Of a stretch of DNA of 64,000 bases, positions 1 to 15,200 are shown one piece after another (position 1 is the first letter of the stretch; each line of letters starts with the position of its first letter). Position numbers and translations under genes: made by a program. This DNA comes from Pipra filicauda (taxonomy: Eukaryota > Chordata > Aves > Passeriformes > Pipridae). The stretch spans positions 558,001 to 622,000 of the forward strand of contig NW_024104300.1 of assembly GCF_003945595.2 (NCBI RefSeq), written 5' to 3'. The notes beneath the pieces are model-generated. The model was not told the DNA's origin. It made no database searches and worked only from the letters and a program-made list of their open reading frames with translations.

Positions 1-1939
1 AGCTTGTGGGGTATGAATGATGCTGGAGAGCTCATCTGTAAGAGAGTGGGTAGGTGTCCGGTGTGGTACTCTGCCGCTCCCACCTGCTGCAGCCATCTTC
101 CCCTAATTGCCATGCAGCCCCACAACCCCTACTGCTGCCACCGCAGCCTGGCCCTGCATACTAATTGGCACATTTAATGACGTTCTCTTCCTCTCCTTCC
201 CTTCTCCTTCTAAGCTGCTGTCTGGGAGCAGGAGAGCCCAGCTGCCATGGAAACCAAGCCTTCAAATGCCCTGAACTTGCAGCACCAGCCTTGGGAGAGG
301 ATTCCAGTGGTGAAGCTCAGAGAAGGGAATGCTGGAGGAGGTGTAAAGGTGGAGGAGTGGGAAGGTGTAAGGTTGACTGTGGCAGGAACAGGTCTGGGCT
401 GTTCTGCCAAGGCACTGCACAAGGTGAGTGTATACTGGGCATAAGAAATCAGACATTTACGGGAAAAAGAGGTTAACCCTCTGTTACAAATGTTTTTCTT
501 CTGAATGTTTCAAGTGTCTTTCTGCCCCTCTCTCCCATTCACTTACTATCTGGATCAAATACCCCTAATACATGCACATACCATGTCATCAAAGGGGTTT
601 TGACAATCCCAAATATGACTCACGCATCTCAAGAATGTTTGTAGCCATAAAAAGTGCTGATTTCAGTGAGCAAAAGGTTTGAGGGGGCCTCAGACACAAG
701 CTGCCAGAAGACAAACTGCTGTCTAGGCAATAAGGCTGTGATCCTGTGCCCAGCCTTTCAGTCCTGCCTCCCTTTCCCAGGGCAGCCACTGGACTGGAGT
801 TGCATGAAAATGAAGCACTTGTGGCACTGTCTGTATGCGCTGATGCCTTTTCTGGGCTGGCATGTAGTTCAGCTCTGTGTCCAAAAGCATTCTGGTCCCT
901 TCTTCAGGCTGTGTGGCTGTGGGAATTGCACTTTTATCCTCAGTTCTGTCTGCTGAGGACTGCTGGCCATATAATGAGGGTAAGATGAGTGTACACTGCA
1001 ATCTGAACCCCAAATTTCAGCCTTCGAAATACACTGTCACTTGCATCTAGTCTTCTTGTAAGCTTTCAGGCCAGCAATGGAGAATGTCCTTGTGTGTCAT
1101 TTTTCTAAGCAGAGCTCCCTATGATATGATTTATTCATGAAGGGAGCCCTCAGAAGGTCAATAAAACTGGTGTGCTCCCAAAAACACACAAACAAAACAG
1201 GGAAGACTTCACTGGGTCAGCACTTTTCTGAAGACTAGATGGAGCTGTTTATACCCCAGGCAGACCCATGCGAGGGACATAACAAATGTTTCAGCTCTCC
1301 TGCGCTGTTCCAACCACTTGAACAACCAGCTTAATACTGAAAATTTACTTCAGATACAAGTGAAAACTTGCTAAGCCATGAAACGCTGCAGGGTTTTGAA
1401 GCTGAAGTACTCTGGACACCCAACAAAGGTACTACTTGGTATTCCTGTGAAACAGGGGGGATCTACTGCAGCACAGGCCGAGGAGTACAGTGAGACAGGT
1501 CTTAGGCATGACAACAAAGGACAGCTCAACTGGCTTCCCACAGATATATTTCCTCTTTAGCTAAGACCAGCAAAAGGAGACTTCTGCTTGGATTTTTTCT
1601 TTCAGGCACTTAATGTTGCCTTGCACCTGATCTTGCCATTGACTTGAAAAGGAAGAGGACCACCCCATTATAAATTTCAATACGCTAGGTCTATCACACA
1701 TGATCTGCTACTACAGCACAGACTGGTACATAAAAGTTGAAGAAGTGCAGAAGGAGTATTTGCAAGACATAAGAATGCCTAACCTAAGAGAGAAAACTGT
1801 TTTACAGAGTTTGCAGCATTTGTGTAAGCCACCCCTTTAATGCAACTTAAGAGTGATTTTATTTAATAGAAAATAAGGTTTGAAACAGAAAATGTTAGAG
1901 GATTACAGGAAGGAAAATGTTTTTTCAAGCAAAGAGAGA

Positions 1940-3130
1940 AGCTGGTTAACATCACCAGGACTAAATGACATTCACCTGAATTTGAAGGTATGCAGGTGGA
2001 AAACTGCAGGAAACTGACTATCATTAAAAAGAGTACCTATGCGAGAGAGCTGATGCATGGACATAAACAGTCTGTCTGTATCCTTCTGAGCAGAGTGTGA
2101 AAGAAAACCTTCTGCAGAAAAGGATCCCACTCTACCAGCCCAGTGGTGGTCCATAGGATGAATGTGAACAAAGGTGATACAGCAGACAAAGTATATGTGA
2201 ATTTTCAAAACATCTTTGATAAGGCTCTACATCAAAGGTTATTAAAAAAAAAAACAACACCTGCTGCAAAGGCCTTTTAATGGACTGACGGCTAGTTACA
2301 GGACAAGAAGCAGAAAGGAGGACAGGAGGACTTCAAGACGACTTCTCAGGACAGAGAGGAAGCACTAGTGGAGTCCCCAGAGGTCAGTGTTAGGATCAGC
2401 TACATTCAACATCTTCAATGGCCCAAAGATGGAAAGGCATTGTCAATTAGTCCAAGTAACAGGGTGATACTAAGTTTTTGAAGAGGCTTTTTAAACTGAG
2501 AGAACAGGCGGCAGATGAGCTTAATGCAGTTAACTAAGTGCATGATAAACGGGTGCAATAACTAATAACCTATGTTTACACTCTGCACTGACAGCTACAA
2601 ATTGGGAAGGAGGTTTTGGAGCCAACTCCAATACCAACAGATCAGTGAGAAACATCTACCAGAAAAACTCAAGACAGTGAGCATCACCAGAACAAGTACC
2701 AACAACGTGGCACAGGGCATAATTCTACCACATTACAAAGCCATGGCCTTTACATGACTTTAGTGTGCAGTTGTGGTCTTCACAGCTTGAGGAGGATATA
2801 ATGTAACCGGAGAAGCACAGAATAGGAGAACTAAACTTAGGTTGAGGCTTACGAACTCATTAAAGTGATGGATAAACTGAGGTCAATCAGGAACAAGTGC
2901 AGAATTGTTATTAACAAAGTCTCAAATACTGTAACAAGAGAATACTCAACAAAATTAGTAAGAAATAGATTCAGAACAGATGAAAGCACTTTTTTACATA
3001 ATGGGTACTAGAATTCTGGAACTTGCTGCCACAGTTATGAACGTAGACAGTACTAGCAGGTGCAAACAAAGATGAGACAAATCCATGAACTGGTTAATAT
3101 ACAGACAGTACTGGGAACTTTCAGGAATAA
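1940..3130 (+). mobile_element. Ancient, highly decayed CR1 LINE fragment
   Basis: Old CR1 remnant in plus orientation, recognisable only by landmarks in the right order. Near 1945-1980 there is a degenerate version of the reverse-transcriptase entry (roughly T-S-P-G-L-x-x-I-H). Near 2198-2240 is a F-x-K/D-A-F-D-like block (ttcaaaacatctttgataag). Near 2345-2425 is the S-G-V-P-Q...G-P...F-N-I region. Near 2960-3060 are the C-terminal landmarks, including ggaacttgctgccacag. Frames are broken many times. It resembles the older CR1 types known from reptiles more than the young avian copies at 17734-20530. Both ends are approximate and the identification rests on memory of family consensus. Confidence 0.6.
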
Positions 3131-4372
3131 ACCCTAACATCCCATATCCTGGTCAAAGATAGGGCAGATAGCTTACAAGCAAATGTGATTTACATTTAAG
3201 AACAGGCTCAGTCATTTCTTACAAAGGCTGAAGAGGTACATGTATATTGGGCTGGCTTGGGCAAGTCAGGAGAGTATCTGCCTAGTCAGAGAAAATTAGG
3301 TCAAAATGGAGAGCCCCATGTATCTATGAGATGTCTAATTTTGAAGATGGGCCCAGTTTGCACTTTGTTGCTTATTTTTATGTACCATGTGTATTTTGCA
3401 TCAGTGGGTTAAACCTTTCATTTGGTATGGAAATACAAAATCTCCCTTGCATGTTGAATTAAAACATAATGAAATGTTTGAAGATCTTTGGCATTTTACA
3501 AAAAGTCCTGAGGAGCTGGGCTTCTGAGCGGGCAACAACACTTATGTGTCGTGGATAAAGGCAGAAGCATTTCTGAATATAATTCATCACTGCAACTGCT
3601 CACATGTTTACAACTGTATCATTTCTATATAAATATTTTTATATCACGTATATGATGTATAACGGGTTTTTTTTTGCTCTGGAGTGAAAGATTCCAGCAC
3701 TATTAGGAATCTAAATACACATTATGGAAAACATTTTTAATTACAGGATCTAATAATGTTTTTCCACAGAACGTCTTGTTAATTCTGTACATTTGCTAGA
3801 CAGTGTTCAGCAAATGAGGGAGCTGTTAAATATTACTTCTTAATCTCACCAGTCGGTGTGTATGTGGCCACCTGGCTAACTCCTTCCACATCTAATTTTT
3901 CCCCAAACACAACAGTTCCCTGCAATGTATCAGAAATTACATTTGACCATGGAAGGTTCAAACTGCAGCACAGACAACACCTGGTTCCTCATTTACCAGA
4001 TTAACAAGGCTGTCCTGGAACTACTAAAAAAATGTAGAATGGGCCGGCACCAGGACCAAGTACTGGCATAGCAGTTACTGCAAATCTGTTGCCTTTTTGC
4101 TGACTTTCAGAAGAATAGATGCTCATCCTACTTGTGGAATGCCCAGGAGGAGAACATGCTGCCTTGATAGGAATACAATGGCAGAGCTGTAGCAGGAGGG
4201 AACACAGCTCAAGTTTCTCCAGATACTACTGTGGGAGCCAAGCCCTTCTCAGCAGTATGCTGGAGTGGCTTGGGCAGTCATACAAGCTCAGCCTTAAGCA
4301 ATGCAGCAGAGAAGGCTAGGGGAACCTTTTATGTCAGGAAGTGTTTAGCAACCTACTCCCATACATCATCAT

Positions 4373-4715
4373 CATAGAATGGTTATGTTTAAACAGGACC
4401 TTAACATAGTTCCAATCCCCTTGCCATGGGCAGGGACAACTTCCACTAGACCAGATTGCTTAAAGCCCCATCCAATCTGGCCTTGAACATTTCCAGGGAT
4501 GGGGCATCCACAACTTCTCTGGGCAACCTCGCCACCCACACAGTAAAGAATTTCTTCCTAATATCTAAATTAAACCTACCCTCTTTCAGTTTAAAGACAT
4601 TTCCCCTTGTCCTATCACTACCTGTGCTTGTAAAAAGTCCCTCTCCAGCTCTCTTGTAGCCCTTTTAGTTACAAGGCCACAGAGCTGGATGCAGCACTCC
4701 AGGTGGAGTTTCACA
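4373..4715 (-). mobile_element. CR1 LINE 3' end, 5'-truncated
   Basis: A 5'-truncated CR1 of about 340 bp in minus orientation. The 3' end is the single tail unit catagaat at 4373-4380. It is followed, moving into the element, by the typical untranslated segment (ccatgggcagggac, caatctggccttgaac) and the end of the reverse-transcriptase frame, with several in-frame stops. The copy differs clearly from the younger element at 17734, so it probably belongs to another CR1 subfamily. It has the same orientation as NTRK2 transcription. Confidence 0.88.
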
Positions 4716-7700
4716 AAACCGGAAAAAATCAACACAGATTTAGTTATGCACACCTCCCCCCACTCTCCCAATGCCTCCCTTCCCCACCCCACTCTTTCAT
4801 GCACATGAAAGAAACAATTTTAGCATTTACACATCAAAAATTATTGAAACCAAATGAGTATCTATGTCTTTTAATTTCAGGACCTTAATCTGACATACTG
4901 GAAACTTTAAAGATCAGGTTTTTTCCTACAGAGAAAGTGTTGAGGTGAAGGGTTGCAAATTGCAAGTTACAAGTTGAACACCAGAAGAATCTTGGAAGGA
5001 CAAGTAAACTCATTGTTTTGTTTGTGTTTCATGGGGGTAGGGGATTTGCTAATTCAGAGAGTAGTAATCTTGAAATAGCTGTCTGGTAATAACTATAATC
5101 TAACTTGCCTGCCCCCAGAAGTCTCCAGACTCCTTTTAAATTCTGAGTAGTTGCTCTTTAAAAGGCACAGAATCATCCTATATAATTAAAATTACAGTTG
5201 CAGAGTGATAGTCTCTGGGATTTCAAGGCGGAGCAAAATTTCTGTAGCCACTCTGCGACTTGTGTTTCCTGCTATTCAAGGCTCCCAATGCTTGCAATGA
5301 AGTGCAAGACCAAAAAAATGCAGGGTCCTAGCCTCAGCAATAGAAGAAAGAATGAACCATTAAGTGAACTTCAAGGTAACTTCCATTAGTCCCTTTCTAA
5401 GAGAATATTATTTTTTCTCTAGAAGTTGTGGAAGCTACTGGGAAGGTGGATTGAAAGAAAAATACCATTCACCTTTTGGGAACAACAGGTATAGGTTTGT
5501 TTTATTACATCTTCTGGTGTTACATCCATTAGAAAAATTAGCCTTTATCCATTCCCCCATCTCCACCATGCAAGATGGAGGAAGACTGCCTGACTGAGTG
5601 TCCTGTTTCTCATATCAGTGTTGGGTTGCTGGACTTTATCATCGCATTGGGAATCTCCAGAACTTGAACAGACTTTTGGAAATTGAATGCTCCAGAGTGG
5701 CTAAGGTTGTAATGGCTTTGAGCTCTCTGTGAAAGAAGTTCGGAGCATGGCATATAATACACAATAATGAATGTGACGAATCTGCTATATATTAAAACTC
5801 CAGGGAGAACCCAGCATAATCCAGGGTGGAAGCCCCAGTGTTCCCCTTTGCAGGTGAAGCTGTAGTGTTTTGACCTAAAGTGAGCTTCCACCTCACTGAA
5901 CCAGGGCCACAATAAACCTTGTCACCGACAGAAGCCATTCATGTTCTGAGATGGGCACAGGCTGAAGAGGTAAGTTTGACTGTCACCCATCTTGAAAAAA
6001 AAAACAACAACAAAAAAAGAAAATGTGAAGACAATAGAAAGCAGATATAGCTGGAGCAGAAGCAGATCTATTTACATGTTTTCATCCTTTAAGATCTTCT
6101 GACTTTAACTAATAACAAATGCAGGATATGGGGAAACAAGGTCAAAGCAATATTTCCTTCAGCCAAGGTCAAACAGAAGCATCTGTAGAACTGGAACCAA
6201 CCTGCAAACTAAAGATGGAGTAAATTGATCTAGACAAAATAAAATATCTATGCTTCAAATTGCTTCTCATGTTGGCACTCTGATGAACCAAATACTTCTG
6301 ACACTATCAGGAGTTTTGGTTCTTTATATGCTTCAAGGTACCTGCTAAGAATTACATGGGGCACACCGAGTCCTGTGGTCCTCTTGTACCCTATCACACA
6401 ATTCATCTACATCAAATCATTCTCTTCATAAATTGGACAGTACCACCTTAAAATGAGACAATTTTCTTCCCAGTTTACAGGCTGTCAAAGAACCCCATTC
6501 CTCTGAGACAAATCTTTTCAAGTCTCTTGCTTAAATTCTTTCATCCCTAATGTTTATTTTATTCTTTTGATGCACTCATATAGCACAGTTCCTTTAGACT
6601 ATCCTTCAACAAAGATCTTAATCAGGAATGCCCTTGTACTGTGCTTCGGTTTGGAGAAGTATTCTGTCTACTCTGCAACCAGGGGGAAAAAAATTGCTTG
6701 TTTTTCAGATGGATTGTTTAATTAACAAAGTTATTTCAGTGGATGAAGAAACACCTGTGCTGGTGCAGAAAAGCAGATGATGCAGAAATTAGCTGTCAAG
6801 ACCAACAGGAGAGCAGGACCTCTACTTTAGGCATCAGGGCTGGTTCATGCTACTTGAAGAGTTTACTGACCTCTTTGTCTCCAACCATAAAACAGGCTGT
6901 CATTGTACCTCACTCCTTGAGGATCTCTTCTCTATACCTGCTCTGGGTTTAGCTTTCACATGTTCTTAGTCCCATTAGCCACTTTGCCTATATCTTCATA
7001 TTTATCACTCTCCTTTCAAGACCTGATGTTAAGAATAAATTTTGCTTCCAGGCCAAACTAACTGTCCTTCCCACATCATCATGTCTGTAGTGGCAATACT
7101 TTCCTTCTCATACTCTTGACATTTAAACAGTCAAGAGACTGTTAATATAAACTTCTCTTGTTTATTTTAGTATTCTTTTCAAAGTCAATCTGAAATGCTT
7201 TTTGGCACTTTTCACTCTATCCCTGTTTGTCCATTAGCCTTTCCTTCTTCAGTGTTTTTGCTTACTTCCAGAGTCCTTTATGAGGTGAAAACACCAATAG
7301 TCTTGCAACCTATTGCTCCTCACTTTCTCCTGTGATTTACGGATACAACTTCCATCCACTTTCTGCACCTCTGTTTAAAGAAAATCCACATTTCCCCAGT
7401 TCTTAAGCTGATCCTAACCACTAATTCTCTCTATTTTTCAGAGTAGAAAGGCTGAAAAAGCAGCAGCAGAAGGTCAATAAGAAAAGAGGTACTTCCAAAA
7501 TTTTGAGTTCTCAATTATTTTAAAGCCAGGAATTCTGAGAATCTCAGGAAGCTTTTAAATCCATCAATACCCCTGTGAACTGTACTTACAATGGGAAGTT
7601 ATTCAACTACAGGTGCAGACTAATTGCCTATTTATGTAATCCAAAGGCTAAACAGATCCAGACCTATTCCTGTTTTGTTTTCTATTTTTCCTGTCTTTCA

Positions 7701-9239
7701 TCTAAAAGAAATCTATTAAGATGTAAAATACTGCCAGATTAAAAGGAATAACTAAGGAAAGAAGCGTTATTTACATATCTTTTTTTTCTGACTGTGCTAA
7801 TTAACATAATGCTGTTTTCCATATCCCTAATGACATAACTGAGTACATATAAACACAAGCTACCTTTAAGGCAGCTAGCTTGGACTTTATGAGTAGCACA
7901 AAGAAGTGTACGCCCAGAAAAGGAATATTCATCTGGCTTCTGAATAGCTTTGCAGTCTGCATCAAGCTCATGTCACAGTTTTTGAGCTAGCAGTGTCTGT
8001 AGACGAGACATACCTTCCGTCTCACAATCTACAGTGAAGTTGTATAAACCTCTCTGTGACACTCATTTGCATTTTCTAGTTTATGCCATTTTAGCTCTGC
8101 TTAAATCCGTATTTGAAGAACTTTTTACTGTGAGTAGTACACAGCATAGCTTTCAGTTTTCTCCTTTTTTATTTAGTGTTTTATTCTAACTAAAGTTGAT
8201 CGAGATGGAAAACAAGGTTAATACTGAATATGTGGGCATATGCAAGCTCCAAACCCACTGACAGAATTCCGCAAGATGGATTTTTAATTACTTTCAATAG
8301 AATTCCCTTTGAAGAAAATGGCAATCTTGGGCCTATATATCTTCAACAATATCTAAGCTCTGTTTTGCAGATTCAAGTAGTATCTATTTGTTTTCTGCTG
8401 AGAGACATATTCCACTCACTCTGTATTGGCATTGACCTTTACTGTAACACAGTTATGCTTTTCCCACACAAGTATTCAACATTAGATTCTTTTCTCTAAA
8501 AATGGCTGATATGGCATGAGACACCAGTCTAAGAATATTTGAGAATACTCATGGAGCATGGAAAAGTCACGCAACTGAAAACTTCAAAATTCCCTTTTTC
8601 ATTGGTGCTTTTAATCTAGAAGACAAGACGAGATGTGCTGCCAAAATTATGACATATTTAGCTCTATTTTGATCTCTCTTTTTTCTCTATGTCTTGCTTT
8701 GCTAAAGATGATTTAAAACTCTGCTTGTTGAATCCAGAAAACAAACAGCTCATGCTTAGGACAGTCTGCCAAGAATGCAGGCCCTGCCCTTTGCTTAGCT
8801 CATAAGCAAGAAAAATCTCCTACACAGATAGTACCAGCCAGTATGCTGCACTAAATCTCACCATCAGAAAATAACACTGCAAAAGGACTGCATACAGAGC
8901 AGTAATTTGCAAAGAGCCCAGCCTATCAGTTAGCCTTTCAAAGAGACTTGGTGATGAAAGGCATCTGGTAAATCAATCTGGAAAGAATCCATATTCTCCA
9001 GATAACATCACAATTTTATTTTGTGGGCCTGGGCTGAGGCAGTATGAGGAACGTAGATGACAGAAACATTAGGACGAATGATTTGTAATCATCATGACTG
9101 TCACTCATTTATCTCTTTCCCCCTTCGCCCCCCGTAATATTTATACTGGCTCTGAAATAATTGCAACACTGATGTGTTATCAAAGAATATCTGACAACAT
9201 ATTGAATGAACAGTTCTTTATCTTCTTAAAATGCTACCA

Positions 9240-9275
9240 GAAAAAAAAAAGAAAAAGAGAAAGAAAACGAGAGTG
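9240..9275. repeat. A-rich purine tract
   Basis: Almost pure A/G stretch of about 35 bases (ten A followed by gaaaaagagaaagaaaacga-type sequence). Low-complexity intronic repeat. Confidence 0.75.
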
Positions 9276-12200
9276 ATTTCTTCACTCTGATAAGATTTCT
9301 CCCTTTCTGTGTACACCATTTAATCCAGATTTACAGAGACAATCTTGCAGGTGATAAAATAATCTGAAGGACTTTCTTCACACATGCCTTGGAAGGGACT
9401 ACATGAAGTTATAAAATAATTCCTTAAGGGAGGCTCAGATTGCATCATATTTTGCATATCAGTTGAACCCCCCATCAGCTTACGTTTCCAGCAAAACATT
9501 GGTTTCCGTCATGCTGTGCTATGCAAGGATTGGATCACAGCTGATGTGATTTCTTTTTTTCCCCACCCCTTAGATTCAGCAGTGAACACAAAAGTGAAAT
9601 CAGATATAAAGCCATTACAAATGTGCAATTAATAAAAGTAAAAATCCTGGTTCAGTGATATCAATGTCAGTTTGCTCATTGGTCTCGAAGGTAGACAAGT
9701 TTACATTCTTTGAATATGTACCAGTGTCTTTCTGTCTTCTATAAAAATTGTATAGGTTACAAAACTAACTGGTTAGGTCACAGTAATTTTCATCAGCAAA
9801 ATAAAAAACCAGTATTTTGTGCTTTACAGCATTGCAGTCTCAAGGTTCCTTTATCTCTAAAAGGCTTTTAATCTGTTTTATTTTCATTATGTACTTCTTT
9901 ATTACAAAGGATTATTATTTTTTGTAGATATAGATCTGCAGCCTTATACACTATTATCAAAAGTCTTGTACCATAGGTCTTCCTTACGGTCCTGGTTTCT
10001 AAACACATGATTATGTGAATAATTGAAATTACATTAATTTTAAAATGTTCACTTCTGGAACTTGCAGTTATACAGAAAACCTTGAATGCAGCTATGTGGA
10101 ACAGAGGACTACATAGGGTTTCATGAGGCCCAAGTATCATAGGTGCATATAATTTAAACTTCTTCCACCTCTACCTTTAAAGTAGTTGGGTTTCTTTGTG
10201 CTCTGTTGCTTTCACTTACAAAATTCTCTCATACACTCGCAGTCATGCCAGTGCATATTTATTTGCTCCTGAGGCAGCAATGACCTTTTGCTTGAATTGT
10301 TCTTTAGCTTCTTGGTTATTTATACATCTTGCCCTATTATATTTCTTGTTCACAACTCTTGCCATTAGCAATATGGTCCAGAAAAGCAAAGATACCTTAT
10401 AGAATCCAGCAATTATTTGCTTGTTTAAGTGTAAGAATTTAAGCTTCCTCTGAGTTAGCCAGTAGGGAAGTGATTGAAGTAAGGATTTATTTTAGTAATT
10501 AGAGCAACCAATGTTGTAGCATTTCTGGTGTGGAAAAAAATGGCACCACATGTATTTTCTGGAATGTTGCTGGAAATGGTTTGGTCTGAACTTGCTACGT
10601 CAGCAAGGATACAGATTCTTGAAAATCACTCATTAGTTGCTTCTCTGACCTGGGGGCCTGCCACATCACTGGTCTTCATGATTCAATTCTGAATAGGGTG
10701 ATTTAGACAAACTCAGATTAATCTCAAAAAGCACTATTACTTCCAGAGTTCCTAGGCACATAATGCATATAGGAATGTAGCACTGTAAACAAAACCAAAT
10801 TCCAACAGTCTTTCCTCAAAACTGTCACAAAGGAAAAAATGCCACAGCAAATTAAAAGCATGATGATTACATGTCAAATCAAGAGTTAAAATACCAACTA
10901 AAAGCTAACTACATTGATCAGCAAAGACAGGAGATGTAACTTCAATTAAGTTCAAGTGTTTTCATAGGTGTTAAACTACGGGTTATCTACTCAGACTGTT
11001 AAACTTCTGACCAACGCACATACATGTTGGGAAATTGCTTGAAAGCCGAAAATATAAATTTTATATGTCTTCAGAGAACTACACAAATATAAGACTAAAT
11101 AAGGTAATAGTTTTAAAACTCCATTTGCATCACCTCTATCTGAGCACTTCAATGGGTCTGACTCTGCTCCCAGTCCAAACATCTAAGACACCACTGTGGC
11201 AATATAAAGCCCTGGATGAAATAAAGTGGAAGAGAAGTAGGATCCTATTGTAAATCAAATTTAATGCAAGTTCATCAAGTCCTCAAGGACTGGCCAGCAG
11301 TGTTACAAGGATACTTTTAAGGGTCAAATAAATAGAAACTTTTCAAAGCAAATTCAAGAGCAGGCTAGGTATTTTTCTTGAAAGCATTTCAGTACACTGG
11401 GAAGAATGAAGTTATTTCTCACTCATGTGGCTTTTCTTTTGCAGGTTTGTTTATCCACCTGATGGAGACAGAAGCATTTGAGTCACCACAATTTTTCTAA
11501 CTCTTTTACACCTGTCCTTGGTATCAGATGAATATTCCCTCATGCACCTTAAATCAGGCCTTCATCTCTTCTGAAAGTTAGGCCACAGCAATAAGCTTGA
11601 ACGATTTTACAGGTGTTTTGGCTCCATTTTATGTAAGACTAGATTAACGCAAAAACAAGTTATCTCTGAAGTCTAATTACAAAGTTCCTGAAACTGCAAG
11701 ATGCAGTATCAGTAAATTTCTAGGGCCCTCACCTTTTGGGAAACTTGGAGAGCTGTTCCTGACAACTTGTCAAAAACTTTGTTACTGTTCATCATGTCTG
11801 GTATTGAAAAGACTTCACAAAGGCATATGTGTTACAGCTACATAGGTAATCTAAAGCGTAGGTTCTCTGTCTCCGTGTTCTCTGTCACTGATGCCAATAG
11901 CCTCAGATTGACCCAAGTCTTCCCTTTCCTTCCACTCAATGCTGTTCTATCAGACAGACAAAGGACTCAGAGGACAGTGAACATCTAAATGATCTGCAGT
12001 ATCAAACAGGCCTTCCTCATTTTCATCACCACCAGCAGCTCTTTGCTATGCACACATGAATCTACACAGCCAGGTTTGTAAGCTCTGCTCTATTCCTAGT
12101 TGGTGCTGTCCTCTCATCTTCTTCATCCAGTCTTGTTACACACAGCACTTCACAGTCTAATTGTGTAGTTCTTCCTTCCCATGCTTCCTGAGTTCTGTGA

Positions 12201-15200
12201 GTCAAAAGAGTGCCATTGTTCTTCAGGCCCAGGGTAAAAAATGCATATTTAGGAAAACTGCCTAGCAACTGCTTTCCTAGTGTAAGGAGAGAGGTTATTT
12301 GCATAAGAAAACCTTCCAGCTGGAAGTCTGCAAAGACTCTGCTGGGAGCTGATTCTGTGACCAGACATCAAAGGAGAAGTCCAGTTTAAGTCCTGCTCCC
12401 CCTGGGTGGTCTTTCTGTGCTGTCCCCACCATCAGTGGGGCAGTGGCATGGCTGCACAGAGTGCACCAGTACTCTGCACAGAAGCCAAGAGCTGCTGCTC
12501 AGGTTTCTGACTGTGGTCCCAGAGATCTTTTACTCGTTTTGTTCCCACATCATCTTTTCCTCACACTGTGTACATCACACATCAAATAGTCAACAGTTTC
12601 AGCTGCTAACCTTTGGAGTTCCGTAATTTGCTTTCCAGCTTTCCTGACAAAAGTGACATTCTGTTGCACTACAGTACAGTATCTCCAGTATTTACACATG
12701 GTTCCTTTCCATAATTACTAAAAGGCATTATTAGTCTGCACAAAGGCCCAAGAAGAAAAAACTACAGAAATTAATTCATCGTTTCTCTTGCCTGGTCTGT
12801 AGAAAAAGCTGCCCATAAACTTTTCACTTTCTAAAGCCCTGGACAAAACATTGACTCTAGTAAACTCAATGGAAATAGCCTCTACCAATACTCCAAGTAC
12901 AATCCAGCAAATTGTGAACAGGGATGGGATTGAGGACATGGCTCTCTTATGTGCTAATCATCAAAAAACTGTTAAATTGTTTCAGCACCTGCAAAAAATA
13001 GCTTTGTAGAGCTGTGCTGCTACTTAATGGAATGGGGTGATTACGATCAGAGTTCTGCAAAGCTCTCCAAATTGCAGTTCCTAAGGCTAATTTCAATGAG
13101 TGAATCACTGCTTTCCTGCAATTTATATCCATATGTGTGGTTATTTTTGAGAATGATTCAGTTTTGTATGTATAATTTTAAAAGGACTTTTTAAGTTAAT
13201 GAACATCTGTGCTAAGAGCCTCTCAACAGAAAAGCTTGTGTCAGCCACTGGTGACGCTGACTGTGCAAACTTCCTGTTATCCTATAGGCATACATGTGGA
13301 TCCTAAGGCTCTTATCAGCTGCATACTGCAGGAGTAACCCAGCTGAAAACCACACCATTAAAATGCTTTAACAATCATGTAGGAAACCCAAAATTTCCAT
13401 GAATTTGAAAACTCTAATATCTGTTTTATAACCAAAACAGGATCAAACAGTAAATTTGCAATGCATTTAGCAGAAGCAAAGGGAGAAATTTCCATTTGAA
13501 AATTTCAAAACAATTTGATATTTTGGTTGACATACATTCAATACTTTTAACTATAGTGTAGTTAAACAGGATTTCTGCATAACATGTATTTCTAGGTACT
13601 GCCTCCTGGATTGAACTTTTTTCCTCAAAATGAACCTATTTCTTGACATCCTGTATGAGAGCCACGTTTGTGTAAATCTAATGGGGGTAGATTTACAAAG
13701 GAATAATTAGGCACTGAAATTCAATGGGTAATCAAGTAACTGGTCACAGAGCAAGGTCACTCTTCTTTAGATTGTCTTTTAATTAGCTTCATTTTTCAAC
13801 CTCGTTATTACAGGTTTTTGTTTCTGCCCTCTTTACACTCTTTGATCTCACAGACTGAAGAAGAATATACTCCAGAAGCTATGAAACTGTCTTGCCGTTT
13901 GCATATTTCCTGGGAAAGGGGCCTTAAATCTGGCAAAGTGAAATATGTCACAACCTCCCAGTTAAAAATCTCACTTTCTGTATTACTGACCAGTCATTAA
14001 TCCTGCAAGATGGATGTTAATAAGACCTCACTGTTAAATACAGCATACTACGTATGTTGGACATCTGATGTTCCTTCTTCTAACAGTAACATGGAAAACT
14101 TTCTTGGACTCCCCTCTCAGGACCTGTGTCAGTGAAAACAGATGGAAACGGAACTGTAAGTAGGACCAATGACCCTGGTGTGAAGATGATGAGAAAACTT
14201 CACTTAGGAGGTGACTACAGCTGTGCTAAAAAAGATGGAACTGTACTTCCTTGAGACAAAGCTGAAATTGGGTTTTCTGTGAAGAACTGAGCAGGTTAGA
14301 CAACTGCAATTCCAGATAAAACACCAGCAGTCAAAGTTGTGTAAGTAAAAGCTGGGGAAAGAGCATGCCTCCTGCACGCCACAGAATATACTCTGGCATG
14401 GGCAAGTAGTAACAGGCATCAAGCCATGGTGCTAATCCTTTTTCATCAGGATAATGCCATGTCCTGGTGCATACAAGTTTCTAAACGATGACATTGTGGT
14501 GACCTTTAGGAAGCCCTCTAAAATCATTGGGCCTAATTCTTCTTGCGATTATATTACTTTAACTTCAGAGCTCCTTCACTGACTTTCAGGCAGTTGGTTT
14601 GGATTTACATCTCTCAAGCTGACCTATTATTTCCTGTATTGTTTCCAGTTGCATGAAATCATCTGTGCACGTCCTCCAGGGCTGCTGGAACCCTCTGTCC
14701 TCCCCAGCACTACACATGATGCAATGAGCCTCTGACGGAGGAGGAAAGCCGAGAAGTCCATGTAGGGAAGCAGATAATTTCCTTTAGAGCAATGGATGCA
14801 AAAATAGCAGCTAATAAAAAGCCTTCAAACTGTGCCTTCAAACTGTGACAATTCAATACACACACCTACGAGGATGCCTTGACAAGCTGCTTGACTTCCC
14901 AATAACTCTTTCTTGTTTTCTTTAGTGTAGCCTCCTCCAAACTCCCACACACAGGTATTCATCTCTGCAGTGACAGCTGAGACCTGAAGGTGTTTGCTGC
15001 TATTGCCCTTTCGGAATAGACAGTTGTTCCTCACTGTAAACATTTGTATCATGGTGTTTGCCTGGTTAGTTACAGCCCAAATAATGATAAACCAGCCTTT
15101 TGTTTTTTTAGCCCCTTGCTGTCATGCATTAATTCTCTTTGCAAATAGACATTTAGTACTGGAAATAGCTTAAGTGAGACCACTCTCTGGTGATTATTTT

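Noticed and set aside
12361..12405. Minus-strand GATGTCTGG, resembling the Asp-Val-Trp of the next kinase exon
   Set aside because: Flanking codons do not encode TTES before or SLGVV after it, and no splice sites fit.
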